From assembly GCF_030812295.1 (NCBI RefSeq), contig NZ_JAUSSK010000006.1, positions 1-64,000 on the forward strand: DNA of 64,000 nucleotides, in the 5' to 3' direction. This document shows positions 1 through 8,995 of this stretch, one piece after another. A model generated the notes under the pieces. It saw only the letters and a list, made by a program, of their open reading frames with translations, was not told the origin of the DNA and made no database searches. The DNA is from Luteibacter jiangsuensis (lineage in GTDB: Bacteria; Pseudomonadota; Gammaproteobacteria; Xanthomonadales; Rhodanobacteraceae). Both the position numbers and the translations under genes were made by a program. The first letter of the stretch is position 1, and the number at the start of each line of letters is the position of its first letter.

Positions 1-162
1 ACTGGTTGGGGGGGCGGGGGGGGGGGGGGGGTGTGTTTGTCTTGGGGTTTTTTTTTTCGCCGGGCGGGTTTTTTGGGTTTTGGTTTTTCTAATTTTATTT
101 GGGGGGGGGGGGGGGGGGGGGGGCCCCCCCCCCACCCCACCCCCCAGCCACTTCCGCGGGGA
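1..162. other. Homopolymer-rich contig end, probable artefact
   Basis: The stretch is made of long G, T and C runs (G runs of about 19 or more bases near 12-31 and 102-123, then C runs). It is unlike the balanced high-GC sequence that follows and carries no believable gene. Runs of this sort are typical of sequencing or assembly error at a contig end. The aminopeptidase gene that ends at 163 appears intact, so the artefact begins just beyond its stop codon. Confidence 0.75.
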
Positions 163-1539
163 TCAGGAATAGCGTTCGGACAGGAAGCGGAAGAACGCAC
201 GCAGGCCCTGCGCCTCGCCACCACGCGGATGGGAGGGGCGGTCGCCGTCGTTCCACGAATACGTATCCAGGTGCATCCAGTTCTGGCTGTCCGGCAGGAA
301 ACGCTCGAGGTAGAGCGCGGCCGTGATCGCGCCCGCGTGGCGCGACGGCCCCGCGTTGGCGAAGTCGGCCACGTACGATTCGAGCATGCGCCGGTACGGA
401 CGCCACAGCGGCAGGCGCCACAGCGGGTCCTGCGTGAATTCGGCGGCGCCGATCACGTGGTCGGCGAGCTGGTCGCGGTTGGTGAACAGCGCCGGCAATT
501 CCGGACCCAGCGCCACGCGGGCCGCGCCGGTGAGCGTCGCGAAATCGACGATCAGGTCGGGCGCCTGCTCGGCGGCGTAGGCGATGGCGTCGCATAGCAC
601 CAGGCGCCCCTCGGCGTCGGTATTGTCCACCTCCACGGTGTGACCCCCGCGCGTGCGGATGACTTCACCCGGGCGCATGGCGTTGCCGGCGATGGCGTTT
701 TCCACCGCGGGAACCAGCAGGGTGAGCCGCACGGGCAGCTTCGCCTTCATCACCAGGCCGGCCAGCGCGATGGCATGCGCGGCGCCACCCATGTCCTTCT
801 TCATCCAGCGCATGCCGTCGGACGGCTTGATGTCCAGGCCGCCGGTGTCGAAGCACACGCCCTTGCCGATCAGCACGAGCTTCGGGTTGGAATTCTTGCC
901 CCACGTAAGCTCGATGAGGCGCGGCGGGCGGTGGCTCGCGCGACCCACCGCATGGATGGTGGGGAAGTTGGCTTCGAGCAGTTCGTCGCCCACCCATTCG
1001 CGCACCTTCGCCTTGTGCTCGGCGGCGTGCGCATGGATGGCCTGGGCGAGATGCTCGGGGCCCATGTCCTCGGTGGGTGTGTTCACGAGGTCACGCACCT
1101 GCCAGGTGGCGTCGATCACCGGCTGCAACGTACGCAGCGTGGCGGCATCGACCACCAGCTGCGCGGGCGGACGATCGCTGGCGCGGTAACGGTCGAAGCG
1201 ATAAGCGCCGAGTGCCCAGCCGAGGGCGACGAGGTCGCGGTCGTCGATCACGCCTTCCGGCGCGAGTTCATACGTGCCCTGCGGCAGGCGATAGGGCAGG
1301 GCGCCGAGGGCGGCCAGCGGATTGCCGCGATCCACGCCGACCAGCACGCGCGTGATGCCGCCGCGGGCGTCCGGCAGCACGGTGAGCGCGCCTGGCATCG
1401 GGCGGAACGCGGTCGTCACCAGCCATTGGCGTTGCGCATCGTCCAGGCGTGCTTCGGTGGCGAGCATGCCGGCGACATCGACCATCTCGATGGGGATGGC
1501 GGTACGTTTTCCGGACTTGCGTTCGATCAGCGGCGACAT
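163..1539 (-). CDS. Leucyl aminopeptidase family (M17) metallopeptidase
   Basis: This 458-residue protein is a cytosolic M17-family aminopeptidase, which removes N-terminal residues from peptides with two metal ions. The family signature NTDAEGRL is present in the C-terminal catalytic half, preceded by the metal-binding stretch DTGGLDIKPSDGMRWMKKD, where K and D ligands are expected. The N-terminal ~150 residues form the variable domain. Its length fits the shorter PepA-like/PepB branch rather than the ~500-residue PepA. It starts with ATG at 1539 and lies upstream of nothing on its strand; a HAD phosphatase gene precedes it in the same direction after a 69-base gap. Function as a general peptide-turnover enzyme is inferred from the family. 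Confidence 0.93.
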   Translation of the reverse strand: MSPLIERKSGKRTAIPIEMVDVAGMLATEARLDDAQRQWLVTTAFRPMPGALTVLPDARGGITRVLVGVDRGNPLAALGALPYRLPQGTYELAPEGVIDDRDLVALGWALGAYRFDRYRASDRPPAQLVVDAATLRTLQPVIDATWQVRDLVNTPTEDMGPEHLAQAIHAHAAEHKAKVREWVGDELLEANFPTIHAVGRASHRPPRLIELTWGKNSNPKLVLIGKGVCFDTGGLDIKPSDGMRWMKKDMGGAAHAIALAGLVMKAKLPVRLTLLVPAVENAIAGNAMRPGEVIRTRGGHTVEVDNTDAEGRLVLCDAIAYAAEQAPDLIVDFATLTGAARVALGPELPALFTNRDQLADHVIGAAEFTQDPLWRLPLWRPYRRMLESYVADFANAGPSRHAGAITAALYLERFLPDSQNWMHLDTYSWNDGDRPSHPRGGEAQGLRAFFRFLSERYS

Positions 1540-1608
1540 CAGGACTCCCGTGCCTCGCGGTCGTTGGCAACCGCGTCAATGGATTGTTGCTATCGGTGGA
1601 CGTCTATT

Positions 1609-2307
1609 CTAGCCGTCCGTCAACGCCGACGCTTCAATCCAGTCCGCAAGGGATGTCATATCGGGAAATTCGAGATCCGGCGCGGGGCCATGCGACCAGC
1701 GCTCGCCCGTGCGGTTGAGCCATACCGTGCGCATGCCGGCTTCGCGCGCACCCATCACGTCGAGCAACGGATCGTCACCTACGTGAAGCATGTCGGCGGG
1801 CGAGACGCCGAGCGCTTCCGCGGCCGCAAGAAATATGTGCGGATGCGGCTTGGCCACACCCACGCCGCTGGCGTTGAGACGGGTATGGAAAAAGTGGTGC
1901 AGGCCGATCACTTCGAGGTCGGCATTGCCGTTGGAGATGCTCACCAGTGGCACGTGCCCGGCGATGCGCTCGAGCGCGGGCAGGGTGTCGGGATACAGCT
2001 CCACGTTGTTGCGGGCGGCGAAGTAGATGCGCCACAGCTCGTCGACGGGCGCGTCGTCGATGCCGCAGGCGGCGAAGGCGTGGCGGATGGTCAGCCGGCG
2101 CTGCTCGCTGAAATCGTGGGAGAGATGGGTGTGTTCCCGCGCGATCTTCTCGCGGAGTTCACGCATGGCCTCGATCGGCCATGCGTGAGCGACATCGGGA
2201 TGGTGCTGCCTGAGCCAGCGGTCGACGCAGTGCTCGGCCTCGATCAGGGCCGGAAGCACCGGCCACAGGGTGTCATCGAGGTCGAGCGATACGGCGCGGA
2301 CGGGCAC
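1609..2307 (-). CDS. HAD-superfamily hydrolase (phosphatase)
   Basis: A 232-residue HAD hydrolase. Motif I is DLDDT at residues 9-13, the nucleophilic aspartate site. Motif II is in SISNGN, the conserved lysine in KPHPHIF, and motif IV in HVGDDPLLDVMGAREAG. The cap insertion between motifs I and II places it in subfamily IA, like phosphoglycolate-type or 5'-nucleotidase-type phosphatases. The substrate cannot be read from the sequence. The gene follows the PstS/LysM gene by only three bases in the same direction, so the two are probably cotranscribed, though no functional link is obvious. Confidence 0.9.
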   Translation of the reverse strand: MPVRAVSLDLDDTLWPVLPALIEAEHCVDRWLRQHHPDVAHAWPIEAMRELREKIAREHTHLSHDFSEQRRLTIRHAFAACGIDDAPVDELWRIYFAARNNVELYPDTLPALERIAGHVPLVSISNGNADLEVIGLHHFFHTRLNASGVGVAKPHPHIFLAAAEALGVSPADMLHVGDDPLLDVMGAREAGMRTVWLNRTGERWSHGPAPDLEFPDMTSLADWIEASALTDG

Positions 2308-2310
2308 TGC

Positions 2311-3807
2311 TCAGCGGGCGCCCACTTTGAGCACCTGGCCGAGGCGGACGTTGTTGTCCTTCAGGCCGTTCATGGCGCGCAGCTTGTTCACGTCGACCGC
2401 GTTCTTCCTGGCGATGGAGTAGAGCGTGTCGCCCGGCGCCACCTTGTAGGTGCGCGACGCGGCGGTCGGCTTCTTCGCTTCCGTGGCCTTCGCCACCGGC
2501 TTCGCGGCCTTCGCGGCCGGCTTGGCCTCGGCGACCTTCGGCGTGGCGATGGCCGTGGACTTCTCCGCGGCGTCCGCAGGCGCGGCGGCGAGGGGGCTCG
2601 CCACCGGCTTGCCCTTCGCCATGACCGCATCGGCCAGCACCTTGGCGAACTTGCCGCCTACCTTGGCGTTGTCCGAGACGGTGAAGGCATCCGAGCGCAC
2701 GCCCGCGAAGCCCATGCGCGCCGTGGTGCCGACGCTGGCGACCACCTTGGCGAACGGCGACGGCTCGGCCGTGGTGGCGACCGATGCCTTGGTTTCCTTC
2801 GCGGCCTTGGCGCCCTTGCCGGCGACCTGTGCCTTGGCCAGCGCGGTGTCCTTCGCGACGACGGCGGCAGGCGCGGCGGCCGCGGCGACGGTCGGCGTGG
2901 TCATCGCCTGGCCCACGTTGGCACGGGTGCCGACGGTGGAAGCGATGGCGGCACGGCGCGCGGCATCCTTCGAGGCGAGGGCCATGCCATCGGCGTACGG
3001 GATGAGGCTATGCGAGCGCAGCAGCGAACTGCCCTGGCTGGAGGTGAGGAAGGTGATGAACTCCTTCACTTCGGCGGCCTTCGGGCTGGAGTCGTTGCTG
3101 ACCAGGTAGAGCTCGGTGTACAGCGGATAGGTGCCGCTGCCGACCGTCGACATCGAGGGCGCGATGCCGTCGATGGAGAGGATCTTCACCTTCTTGTTCG
3201 ACGATGCACCGGCGAGCGTGGTGGCGCCGAGGCCCTGCTTGTCGAGGGTGACACCCTCTTCGAGCTTGGCCACGTTCACGTAGAGGCGCGGCGCGGCCAC
3301 CGGCTGATTGCCGCGGCCGAAGAGCAGCTTGCGCAGGCTGAATTCCACGCCGTCGCCCGGGCTGGCCACCGCGTAGAGGTTGATCGGGGCATCGTTGCCG
3401 CCGAGTTCCTTCCAGTTGGTGATGTGCCCCATGTAGATCTCGTGGAGCTGCTTGAGCGTGATGTTGCTCACCGGGTTGGACGGGTAGGTGACCATCACCA
3501 GCGCATCCCATGCGACCGGGGTGAAGGTGAGCGACTGCTCGGCGCCGCCGACGCCCGGGCGGGCGGAACCGGCGAGGTCGGCGGAGCCCTTGACCACCGC
3601 GTCGATGCCGGAGGCGGTGTTGAAGGGCTGCAGTTCGATCTTGCCCTTGCCGGCCTTTTCCCACGCCTTGGCGACGTCGGTGACCACGCCTCGCGCCGTG
3701 GTGATGTCTCCGCGCCAGACCAGTTGCGGTCCCGCGGCAAGAACGGTGGCGGAGGCGCTAAGGCCGATCAGCGTGGCGGTGAACAGTCGCGCGAAACGAA
3801 GAGACAT
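2311..3807 (-). CDS. PstS-like substrate-binding protein fused to LysM domain
   Basis: The 498-residue product begins with a clear signal peptide (MSLRFARLFTATLIGLSASA, cleavage near VLAAG). Residues ~25-300 resemble phosphate-binding PstS-type periplasmic proteins, including DLAGSARP and ITNWKELGG stretches. An alanine/lysine-rich linker follows. The last ~48 residues form one LysM peptidoglycan-binding domain (YKVAPGDTLYSIARKNAVD). The open frame extends upstream to 4083, but that extension runs through a REP repeat; ATG 3807 directly before the signal peptide is the sensible start. No pst transporter genes are adjacent, so a cell-wall-tethered anion-binding role is inference. Confidence 0.82.
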   Translation of the reverse strand: MSLRFARLFTATLIGLSASATVLAAGPQLVWRGDITTARGVVTDVAKAWEKAGKGKIELQPFNTASGIDAVVKGSADLAGSARPGVGGAEQSLTFTPVAWDALVMVTYPSNPVSNITLKQLHEIYMGHITNWKELGGNDAPINLYAVASPGDGVEFSLRKLLFGRGNQPVAAPRLYVNVAKLEEGVTLDKQGLGATTLAGASSNKKVKILSIDGIAPSMSTVGSGTYPLYTELYLVSNDSSPKAAEVKEFITFLTSSQGSSLLRSHSLIPYADGMALASKDAARRAAIASTVGTRANVGQAMTTPTVAAAAAPAAVVAKDTALAKAQVAGKGAKAAKETKASVATTAEPSPFAKVVASVGTTARMGFAGVRSDAFTVSDNAKVGGKFAKVLADAVMAKGKPVASPLAAAPADAAEKSTAIATPKVAEAKPAAKAAKPVAKATEAKKPTAASRTYKVAPGDTLYSIARKNAVDVNKLRAMNGLKDNNVRLGQVLKVGAR

Positions 3808-3964
3808 GGACGGCAAGAACCTCGGGATGGGACGGGGTAGGCAGCAAGGCTGCAATTGTGGGCCATCGCGGGCCCGCGCGCACCATTGATGTCGTTCAGC
3901 ATCCTGCCGCTGGTAAACGGAACGTAGGCTGTAGGGCGGATCGCTGCGTTGGCGGGTTTCCGCG

Positions 3965-4053
3965 ATCGCCGCTGAAGCGGCTCCCACCATCGCTGACAGG
4001 GTCGGCTCCCACCCGGTTGCGGCTGCCTTTGTGGGAGCCGCTTCAGCGGCGAT
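3965..4053. repeat. REP-type inverted repeat pair
   Basis: Two perfect 23-base inverted arms (3965-3987 and 4031-4053; right arm begins GTGGGAGCCGCTTCAGC) flank a second-subtype unit at 3989-4012. The same arms recur near 48.96, 56.76 and 61.51 kb. This is a REP/BIME-like extragenic palindrome between two same-strand genes. Confidence 0.8.
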
Positions 4054-4057
4054 GTCC

Positions 4058-5455
4058 TCACAACACCACGTAATACACCGCATCGTCCCGCACCACGGTC
4101 AGCAGCAACTGCCGCCCACCCAACGACCCCGTGGTCGGCAGGCTCTTCACCCCCGCGACCCGCCGCTGCGCGATCCCGATCACGATATCACCGTCCTGGA
4201 GACCGGCCGCCGCCGCCGCCGAGCCGCGCCGCACGCCGCTCAACGCCACGCCATACAAGCCCTGCGCCTTCTGCTCCGGCGTGAGATCGCTCAGCGTGAC
4301 TCCGGCCAGCCGCGCGTCGACCTTCGCACCGTCCAGCGTGGCGAGCTTCACCGCCGCGATGGTCGCCTGCACGTCCTGCGTGGCGCCGTCTCGCTTCACC
4401 GTGAGTTTCACCTTCGCGCCCAGGGGCAGCAGGCCCTCCGCATTGCGCACATCCTGCGCCGCGCGCACCGGCTTGCCGTCGACCGCGGTCAGCACGTCGC
4501 CGACCTGCACGCCCGCGCCCTCGGCCGGCGAGCCATCGTTGATCCGCGTGACCACCGCGCCATTGGTGTCCTTCAGGTTCAGCGCCTGGGCGATGCGCGG
4601 CGTGATGTCCTGCACCTCGATGCCGAGGTTGCCGCGGCGCACCTTGCCGTAGGCCAGCAATTGCTTCATCACGCCGGTGGCGAGGTCGGTGGGGATGGCG
4701 AAGCCGATGCCCACGTTGCCGCCCGAGGGCGTGAAGATCATCGAGTTGATGCCGACCAGTTCGCCGCGCAGGTTCACCAGCGCGCCACCGGAATTACCGG
4801 GATTGATCGAGGCATCGGTCTGGATGAAGTTCTGGAAACCCTTGCCCAGGCCCGAACGGCCCAGCGCCGAGACCATGCCCGAGGTGGCCGTCTGCCCGAG
4901 CCCGAACGGGTCGCCCACGGCCACCACGAAATCGCCCACGCGCAACTGCGAGGAGTCGGCGATGGGCAGGGCCTGCAAGCGGTCGGCGGGAATCTGCAGC
5001 ACCGCCACGTCGGTGTCCGGATCGCTGCCGAGCAGCTTCGCCTTGAAGTCGCGGCCATCCTGCAGGGTCACCGTGATATCGTCCGCGCCCCCCACGACAT
5101 GGTTATTGGTCAGCACGTAGCCCTTGGCCGCGTCGATGACGACGCCCGAGCCCAGGCTCTGCTCCACGCGCTCGCGCTGGAATCCCTGGTTACCGAACAA
5201 CTGGCGAAACAGCGGATCGTCGAAATAGGGATCGCGAGCGCGCACGCGCGTCTTCGTCGAGATGTTCACCACCGCGGGCGTGACCTTGGCCAGCATCGGT
5301 GCCAGCGAAGGCATCGGCTGACCATCGACGGACGGCGGCAGGGAGGCGAACGCGGGCGAGGCCAGGCTCAAGGCGAGGGCGGGCGAGGCCAGGCTCAAGG
5401 CGAGGGCGGCGCCGAGGGTGAACAAAGTGGTTCGCCGGTAACTGCTGGCAGGCAT
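4058..5455 (-). CDS. DegP/HtrA-family periplasmic serine protease (Do-like)
   Basis: A 465-residue trypsin-like protease and chaperone of the periplasm. The triad is visible: His in TNNHVVGG, Asp in DPDTDVAVLQ, and Ser in NPGNSGGALV. Two PDZ domains follow, the second ending at the C-terminus. The start is set at 5455 because AAGGAG sits eight bases upstream; a longer frame to 5512 lacks this. The signal peptide carries an exact duplication of nine residues (ALALSLASP-type unit). It is divergent from the ribonucleotide reductase operon. Regulation by envelope stress is expected for the family but no operator was identified. Confidence 0.92.
   Translation of the reverse strand: MPASSYRRTTLFTLGAALALSLASPALALSLASPAFASLPPSVDGQPMPSLAPMLAKVTPAVVNISTKTRVRARDPYFDDPLFRQLFGNQGFQRERVEQSLGSGVVIDAAKGYVLTNNHVVGGADDITVTLQDGRDFKAKLLGSDPDTDVAVLQIPADRLQALPIADSSQLRVGDFVVAVGDPFGLGQTATSGMVSALGRSGLGKGFQNFIQTDASINPGNSGGALVNLRGELVGINSMIFTPSGGNVGIGFAIPTDLATGVMKQLLAYGKVRRGNLGIEVQDITPRIAQALNLKDTNGAVVTRINDGSPAEGAGVQVGDVLTAVDGKPVRAAQDVRNAEGLLPLGAKVKLTVKRDGATQDVQATIAAVKLATLDGAKVDARLAGVTLSDLTPEQKAQGLYGVALSGVRRGSAAAAAGLQDGDIVIGIAQRRVAGVKSLPTTGSLGGRQLLLTVVRDDAVYYVVL
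5354..5407. repeat. 27-bp tandem duplication in the protease signal peptide
   Basis: Two perfect adjacent 27-base copies (5354-5380 and 5381-5407) lie within the hydrophobic core of the HtrA signal peptide and add nine residues in frame. Their identity suggests a recent slippage or recombination event. Confidence 0.85.
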
Positions 5456-5600
5456 TGAAAAGCTCCTTGTCTGGTGTGCTCCGGGCACGTTCTTGGGGGC
5501 ATTCGACCACAACCGCGCCCTCGGGTTTCAATCCTTGAGATTGCCTTCGCCGACACTTTACATCGCCACCCTCCGGGTTTAAGGTTCACTTCGGCCGCAA

Positions 5601-5647
5601 CCACAACATCTTGTGTTCCGAAGTTCGTCATCCACCAAGTGCTGGTG
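5601..5647. promoter_or_regulatory. Candidate tandem NrdR boxes upstream of nrdJa
   Basis: Box 1 (5601-5616) reads CCACAACATCTTGTGT and matches 14 of 16 positions of the NrdR consensus ACACWATATMTWGTGT. Box 2 (5633-5647) is the weaker palindrome CACCAAGTGCTGGTG. Their centres are about 31-32 bases apart, the spacing usual for paired NrdR boxes on the same face of the helix. NrdR represses ribonucleotide reductase operons in bacteria, and the boxes lie about 170-220 bases ahead of nrdJa. Confidence 0.65.
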
Positions 5648-5818
5648 CTGCGGATCATCAGGTACAAGCTTCAAACCAGCGTCGGCAAAGGCTTTTCGGA
5701 GCCGGCGAGGGCAGTAAGGATGGTCGGTGAGGCCTCCGGGGGGGAGGGGCACCGACGGGTTGCGCCACCGCATACCTATAAGAAGGCCTACAAGGGCCAA
5801 GACTCGAGGACGACATAC

Positions 5819-7966
5819 ATGAGCACTGCACGTGCGCAAGCCATGGGGCTTGAGACCGCGGCGATTCCGCTTCAGCCCGCCTCGTACGATATCTGGGACA
5901 AGAAGTACCGCCTGAAGGCCAAGTCGGGCGAGCCCGTCGACGGCTCGGTGGACGAAACCTACAAGCGCGTCGCCCGCGCCCTGTCGGACGTGGAAGCCAC
6001 CGACGAACTGCGCCACCACTGGTACGAGCGATTCCTCTGGGCCCTGCGCCGCGGTGCGATCCCCGCTGGCCGCATCACGTCCAACGCCGGTGCGCTGGAG
6101 CACAAGCCCGCCACCTCGACGATCAACTGCACCGTGTCGGGCACCATCCTCGATTCGATGGACGACATCCTGGAGAAGGTGCACGAGGCGGGCCTCACGC
6201 TGAAGGCCGGCTGCGGCATCGGCTATGAATTCTCGACGCTGCGTCCGCGCGGCGCCTACGTGTCCGGCGCCGGTGCCCATACCTCGGGCCCGCTGTCGTT
6301 CATGGATATCTACGACAAGATGTGCTTCACCGTCTCGTCCGCCGGCGGCCGCCGCGGCGCGCAGATGGGCACGTTCGACATCGCCCACCCGGACGCCAAG
6401 GAATTCATCCGCGCCAAGCGCGAGGATGGCCGCCTGCGCCAGTTCAACCTGTCGCTGCTGATCACCGACGGCTTCATGGACGCGGTGGAGAACGACCAGG
6501 ACTGGCCCACGGTCTTCCCCGTGCACGTGAAGGAACAGCATGAGATCGACCTGACCGATCCGGCCAAGGTCGTCTGGCGCGAGTGGCCCACCAAGGAAAA
6601 CTACGTCACCCGCGACGACGGCCTGGTGGCCTGCAAGATCTACGGCCACATCCGCGCGCGGCACCTGTGGGACATGATCATGGTCTCGACGTACGACTAC
6701 GCCGAGCCGGGTTTCATCCTCATCGACCGCGTCAACGAGATGAACAACAACTGGTGGTGCGAGCACATCCGCGCCACCAATCCCTGCGGCGAGCAGCCCC
6801 TGCCGCCGTACGGCTCGTGCCTGCTGGGCTCGGTGAACCTCACCACCTTCGTGCGCGACCCGTTCGGTCCGAAGGCCCGCTTCGACTGGGACGAGTACCG
6901 CGAAGTGGTGCGCGTGTTCACCCGCATGCTCGACAACGTGGTGGAGATCAACGGCCTGCCGTTGCCGCAGCAGCGCGAGGAGATCATGTCCAAGCGCCGC
7001 CACGGCATGGGCTTCCTCGGCCTGGGTTCCACCCTCACCATGCTGAAGATGCGCTACGGCGCGTCCGACGCCGTGGCCTTCACGGAAGAAGTCTCCCGCG
7101 AGATGGCCGTGGCCGGCTGGGAAGTGGCGCTGGATCTGGCCAAGGAAAAGGGCCCGGCGCCCGTCCTGGCCCGCGACTACGAAGTCACCGGCGACATGCT
7201 GCGCAAGCGCCCGGAGATGGTGAAGGACGGCTGGAAGGTCGGCCAGACCATCAAGGGCAGCGTGCTGCACGCGAAGTACTCGCGCTACATGCAGCGCGTG
7301 GCCGAGGTCGCCCCGAACCTGGTCGAGGCCCTGGCCGAGACCGGTGCGCGCTTCACCCACCACTCGTCCATCGCGCCCACCGGCACGATCTCGCTGAGCC
7401 TGGCCAACAATGCCTCCAACGGCATCGAGCCCAGCTTCGCGCACCATTACTCGCGCAACGTGATCCGCGAGGGCAAGAAGTCGAAGGAGAAGGTCGAGGT
7501 CTTCAGCTACGAGCTGCTGGCCTACCGCGCCTTCATCAACGGCGACGCCCTGCCGTTCTCCGACGACCCGAAGACCCGCCTGCCGGATTACTTCGTCTCG
7601 GCCGACGACATCAGCCCGAAGGAGCACGTGGACATCCAGGCGGCCTCGCAGAAGTGGATCGACTCCTCCATTTCCAAGACCGCCAACGTGCCCACGGACT
7701 ACCCGTACGAAGACTTCAAGGACATCTATTTCTACGCGTACAAGCAGGGTCTGAAGGGCTGCACCACCTTCCGGTTCAACCCCGCCGCGTTCCAGGGTGT
7801 GCTGGTCAAGGAAGCCGACCTCGAGAACACCCTCTATCGCTTCGAATTGGAAGACGGTAGCGTTGTCGAACTGAAAGGCAACGACGAGGTCGAGTACGAC
7901 GGTGAAATGCACACCGCCGCGAACCTCTTCGATGCCTTGAAGGAAGGCTATTACGGCAAGTTCTGA
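5819..7966 (+). CDS. nrdJ: Adenosylcobalamin-dependent class II ribonucleotide reductase, large part (NrdJa)
   Basis: The 715-residue product reduces ribonucleotides to deoxyribonucleotides using adenosylcobalamin. Class II landmarks are visible: the redox cysteine in STINCTVSG, the active-site loop NPCGEQPLPPYGSC followed by LLGSVNL, and GCTTFRFNP near the C-terminus. It lacks the C-terminal swivel cysteine/zinc region of full-length class II enzymes; that part is encoded separately at 8996-9763. The frame is open upstream, but ATG 5819 (MSTARAQAMG) is taken as start because the preceding translation runs through the regulatory region. Candidate NrdR boxes lie upstream; no cobalamin riboswitch was seen. 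Confidence 0.93.
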   Translation: MSTARAQAMGLETAAIPLQPASYDIWDKKYRLKAKSGEPVDGSVDETYKRVARALSDVEATDELRHHWYERFLWALRRGAIPAGRITSNAGALEHKPATSTINCTVSGTILDSMDDILEKVHEAGLTLKAGCGIGYEFSTLRPRGAYVSGAGAHTSGPLSFMDIYDKMCFTVSSAGGRRGAQMGTFDIAHPDAKEFIRAKREDGRLRQFNLSLLITDGFMDAVENDQDWPTVFPVHVKEQHEIDLTDPAKVVWREWPTKENYVTRDDGLVACKIYGHIRARHLWDMIMVSTYDYAEPGFILIDRVNEMNNNWWCEHIRATNPCGEQPLPPYGSCLLGSVNLTTFVRDPFGPKARFDWDEYREVVRVFTRMLDNVVEINGLPLPQQREEIMSKRRHGMGFLGLGSTLTMLKMRYGASDAVAFTEEVSREMAVAGWEVALDLAKEKGPAPVLARDYEVTGDMLRKRPEMVKDGWKVGQTIKGSVLHAKYSRYMQRVAEVAPNLVEALAETGARFTHHSSIAPTGTISLSLANNASNGIEPSFAHHYSRNVIREGKKSKEKVEVFSYELLAYRAFINGDALPFSDDPKTRLPDYFVSADDISPKEHVDIQAASQKWIDSSISKTANVPTDYPYEDFKDIYFYAYKQGLKGCTTFRFNPAAFQGVLVKEADLENTLYRFELEDGSVVELKGNDEVEYDGEMHTAANLFDALKEGYYGKF

Positions 7967-7987
7967 CCCCGCGGAGAGGGAATACGT

Positions 7988-8938
7988 ATGTCGAGTGAAA
8001 ACCAGATCGTCGAGGGTGAACTGCCCTCGGTCGACACCATCGATACCGACAGCACGCCGGCAGCGGAGACGGAAGTCGCCGCTGCCGTGACGCCAGCTGC
8101 ACCGGTCGTCGCCAAGAAAGTCGTCAAGCGCAAGCCGGTCGCCAAGAAGGTGATCGACCTCGTGCCGTCGCCGATCCGGGATACCCCGGTAACCGACGAG
8201 ACGAGCAAGGCCGCCTCGGAAGCCACGCCCATCGTGAAGCTGAAGAAGAAGGTCGCCCGCAAGCCGGCCAAGAAGGCCGAGCCGGTCGTCGTCGAAGCGC
8301 CCGCTCCGGCGAAGAAGAAGGCTGCCAAGAAGGCCACGAAGAAGGCTGCCGCGAAGAAGGCTCCGGCCAAGAAGGCGGCGGCTGCCAAGAAGGCTGCACC
8401 GAAGAAGGCGTCGGCCAAGAAGGCCGTCGGCAAGAAGGCTGCCGCGAAGAAGTCGGTCGCCAAGAAGTCGGCGGCGAAGAAGGCCACGGTGAAGAAGTCG
8501 GCTGCCAAGAAGGCACCGGCGAAGAAGGTTGCCGCCAAGAAAGCGACGAAGAAGGCAGCCGTCAAGAAGTCGGCAGGCCGCAAGGTCGCCAAGAAGGCCG
8601 CCGTGAAGAAGTCGGCTGGCCGCAAGGCAGCCAAGGCAGTCAAGAAGGTCGGCCGCAAGGTCGCCGCCAAGAAGGCGTCGGTGAAGAAGGCGACCCGCAA
8701 GGTCGCGAAGAAGGCGACTGGCGCTCGCAAGGCTGTAAAGAAGTCAGTAGGCAAGGTCGCTCGCAAGAGCGCTGGCCGCACTGCCACCAAGAAGACGGTC
8801 CGCAAGGCCGCCGGCAAGACGACCGCCCGCAAGGCTGTCGGTAAGAAAGCCGCCTCCAAGGCGGTAAAGAGGTCCACTGCCAGCAAGACCGGCCGGACGT
8901 CGGCGCGCAAGAGCGCCGGCCGTGGCCGTCGTAAGTAA
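7988..8938 (+). CDS. Histone H1-like lysine/alanine-rich protein
   Basis: A 316-residue very basic protein. Residues 1-~75 are acidic to mixed; the rest is built of KKA, KKAAAKK and KKSAGRK repeats, ending SAGRGRRK. This composition matches bacterial H1-like nucleoid proteins (AlgP or Hc1/BpH1 type) that bind DNA without sequence preference. It starts 21 bases after nrdJa and is followed by nrdJb, so it sits inside the split reductase locus and is probably cotranscribed. The repeat tract is prone to length variation. Any link between nucleoid binding and nucleotide synthesis is inference. Confidence 0.88.
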   Translation: MSSENQIVEGELPSVDTIDTDSTPAAETEVAAAVTPAAPVVAKKVVKRKPVAKKVIDLVPSPIRDTPVTDETSKAASEATPIVKLKKKVARKPAKKAEPVVVEAPAPAKKKAAKKATKKAAAKKAPAKKAAAAKKAAPKKASAKKAVGKKAAAKKSVAKKSAAKKATVKKSAAKKAPAKKVAAKKATKKAAVKKSAGRKVAKKAAVKKSAGRKAAKAVKKVGRKVAAKKASVKKATRKVAKKATGARKAVKKSVGKVARKSAGRTATKKTVRKAAGKTTARKAVGKKAASKAVKRSTASKTGRTSARKSAGRGRRK

Positions 8939-8947
8939 GTAGTACCC

Positions 8948-8977
8948 ATCCGGCCCGGCGTACGCGCCGGGCCGGAT
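8948..8977. other. Perfect intercistronic hairpin before nrdJb
   Basis: A 13-bp perfect stem (arms 8948-8960 and 8965-8977) with a TACG tetraloop lies between the H1-like gene and nrdJb. There is no T-run after it, so it is more likely an mRNA-processing or stability stem, or a partial attenuator, than a full terminator. Confidence 0.6.
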
Positions 8978-8995
8978 ATCCAAGAGAGAAAAGTC

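Noticed and set aside
640-3840. A 1066-codon open frame on the plus strand opposite the aminopeptidase, HAD and PstS/LysM genes
   Set aside because: The translation is arginine/glycine/histidine-rich without any domain, and the opposite strand carries clear families. It is a shadow of high GC content.
5456-5818. A cobalamin riboswitch upstream of the B12-dependent reductase
   Set aside because: No B12-box-like conserved core was found; candidate NrdR boxes explain regulation better.
5579-7912. A 777-codon minus-strand frame across nrdJa
   Set aside because: It mirrors codon positions of a well-conserved gene, and its translation has no recognisable domain.
8300-8930. CRISPR-like or satellite repeats in the KKA-rich region
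   Set aside because: The repeats are codon-level and encode a lysine/alanine-rich protein; there are no unique spacers of constant length.
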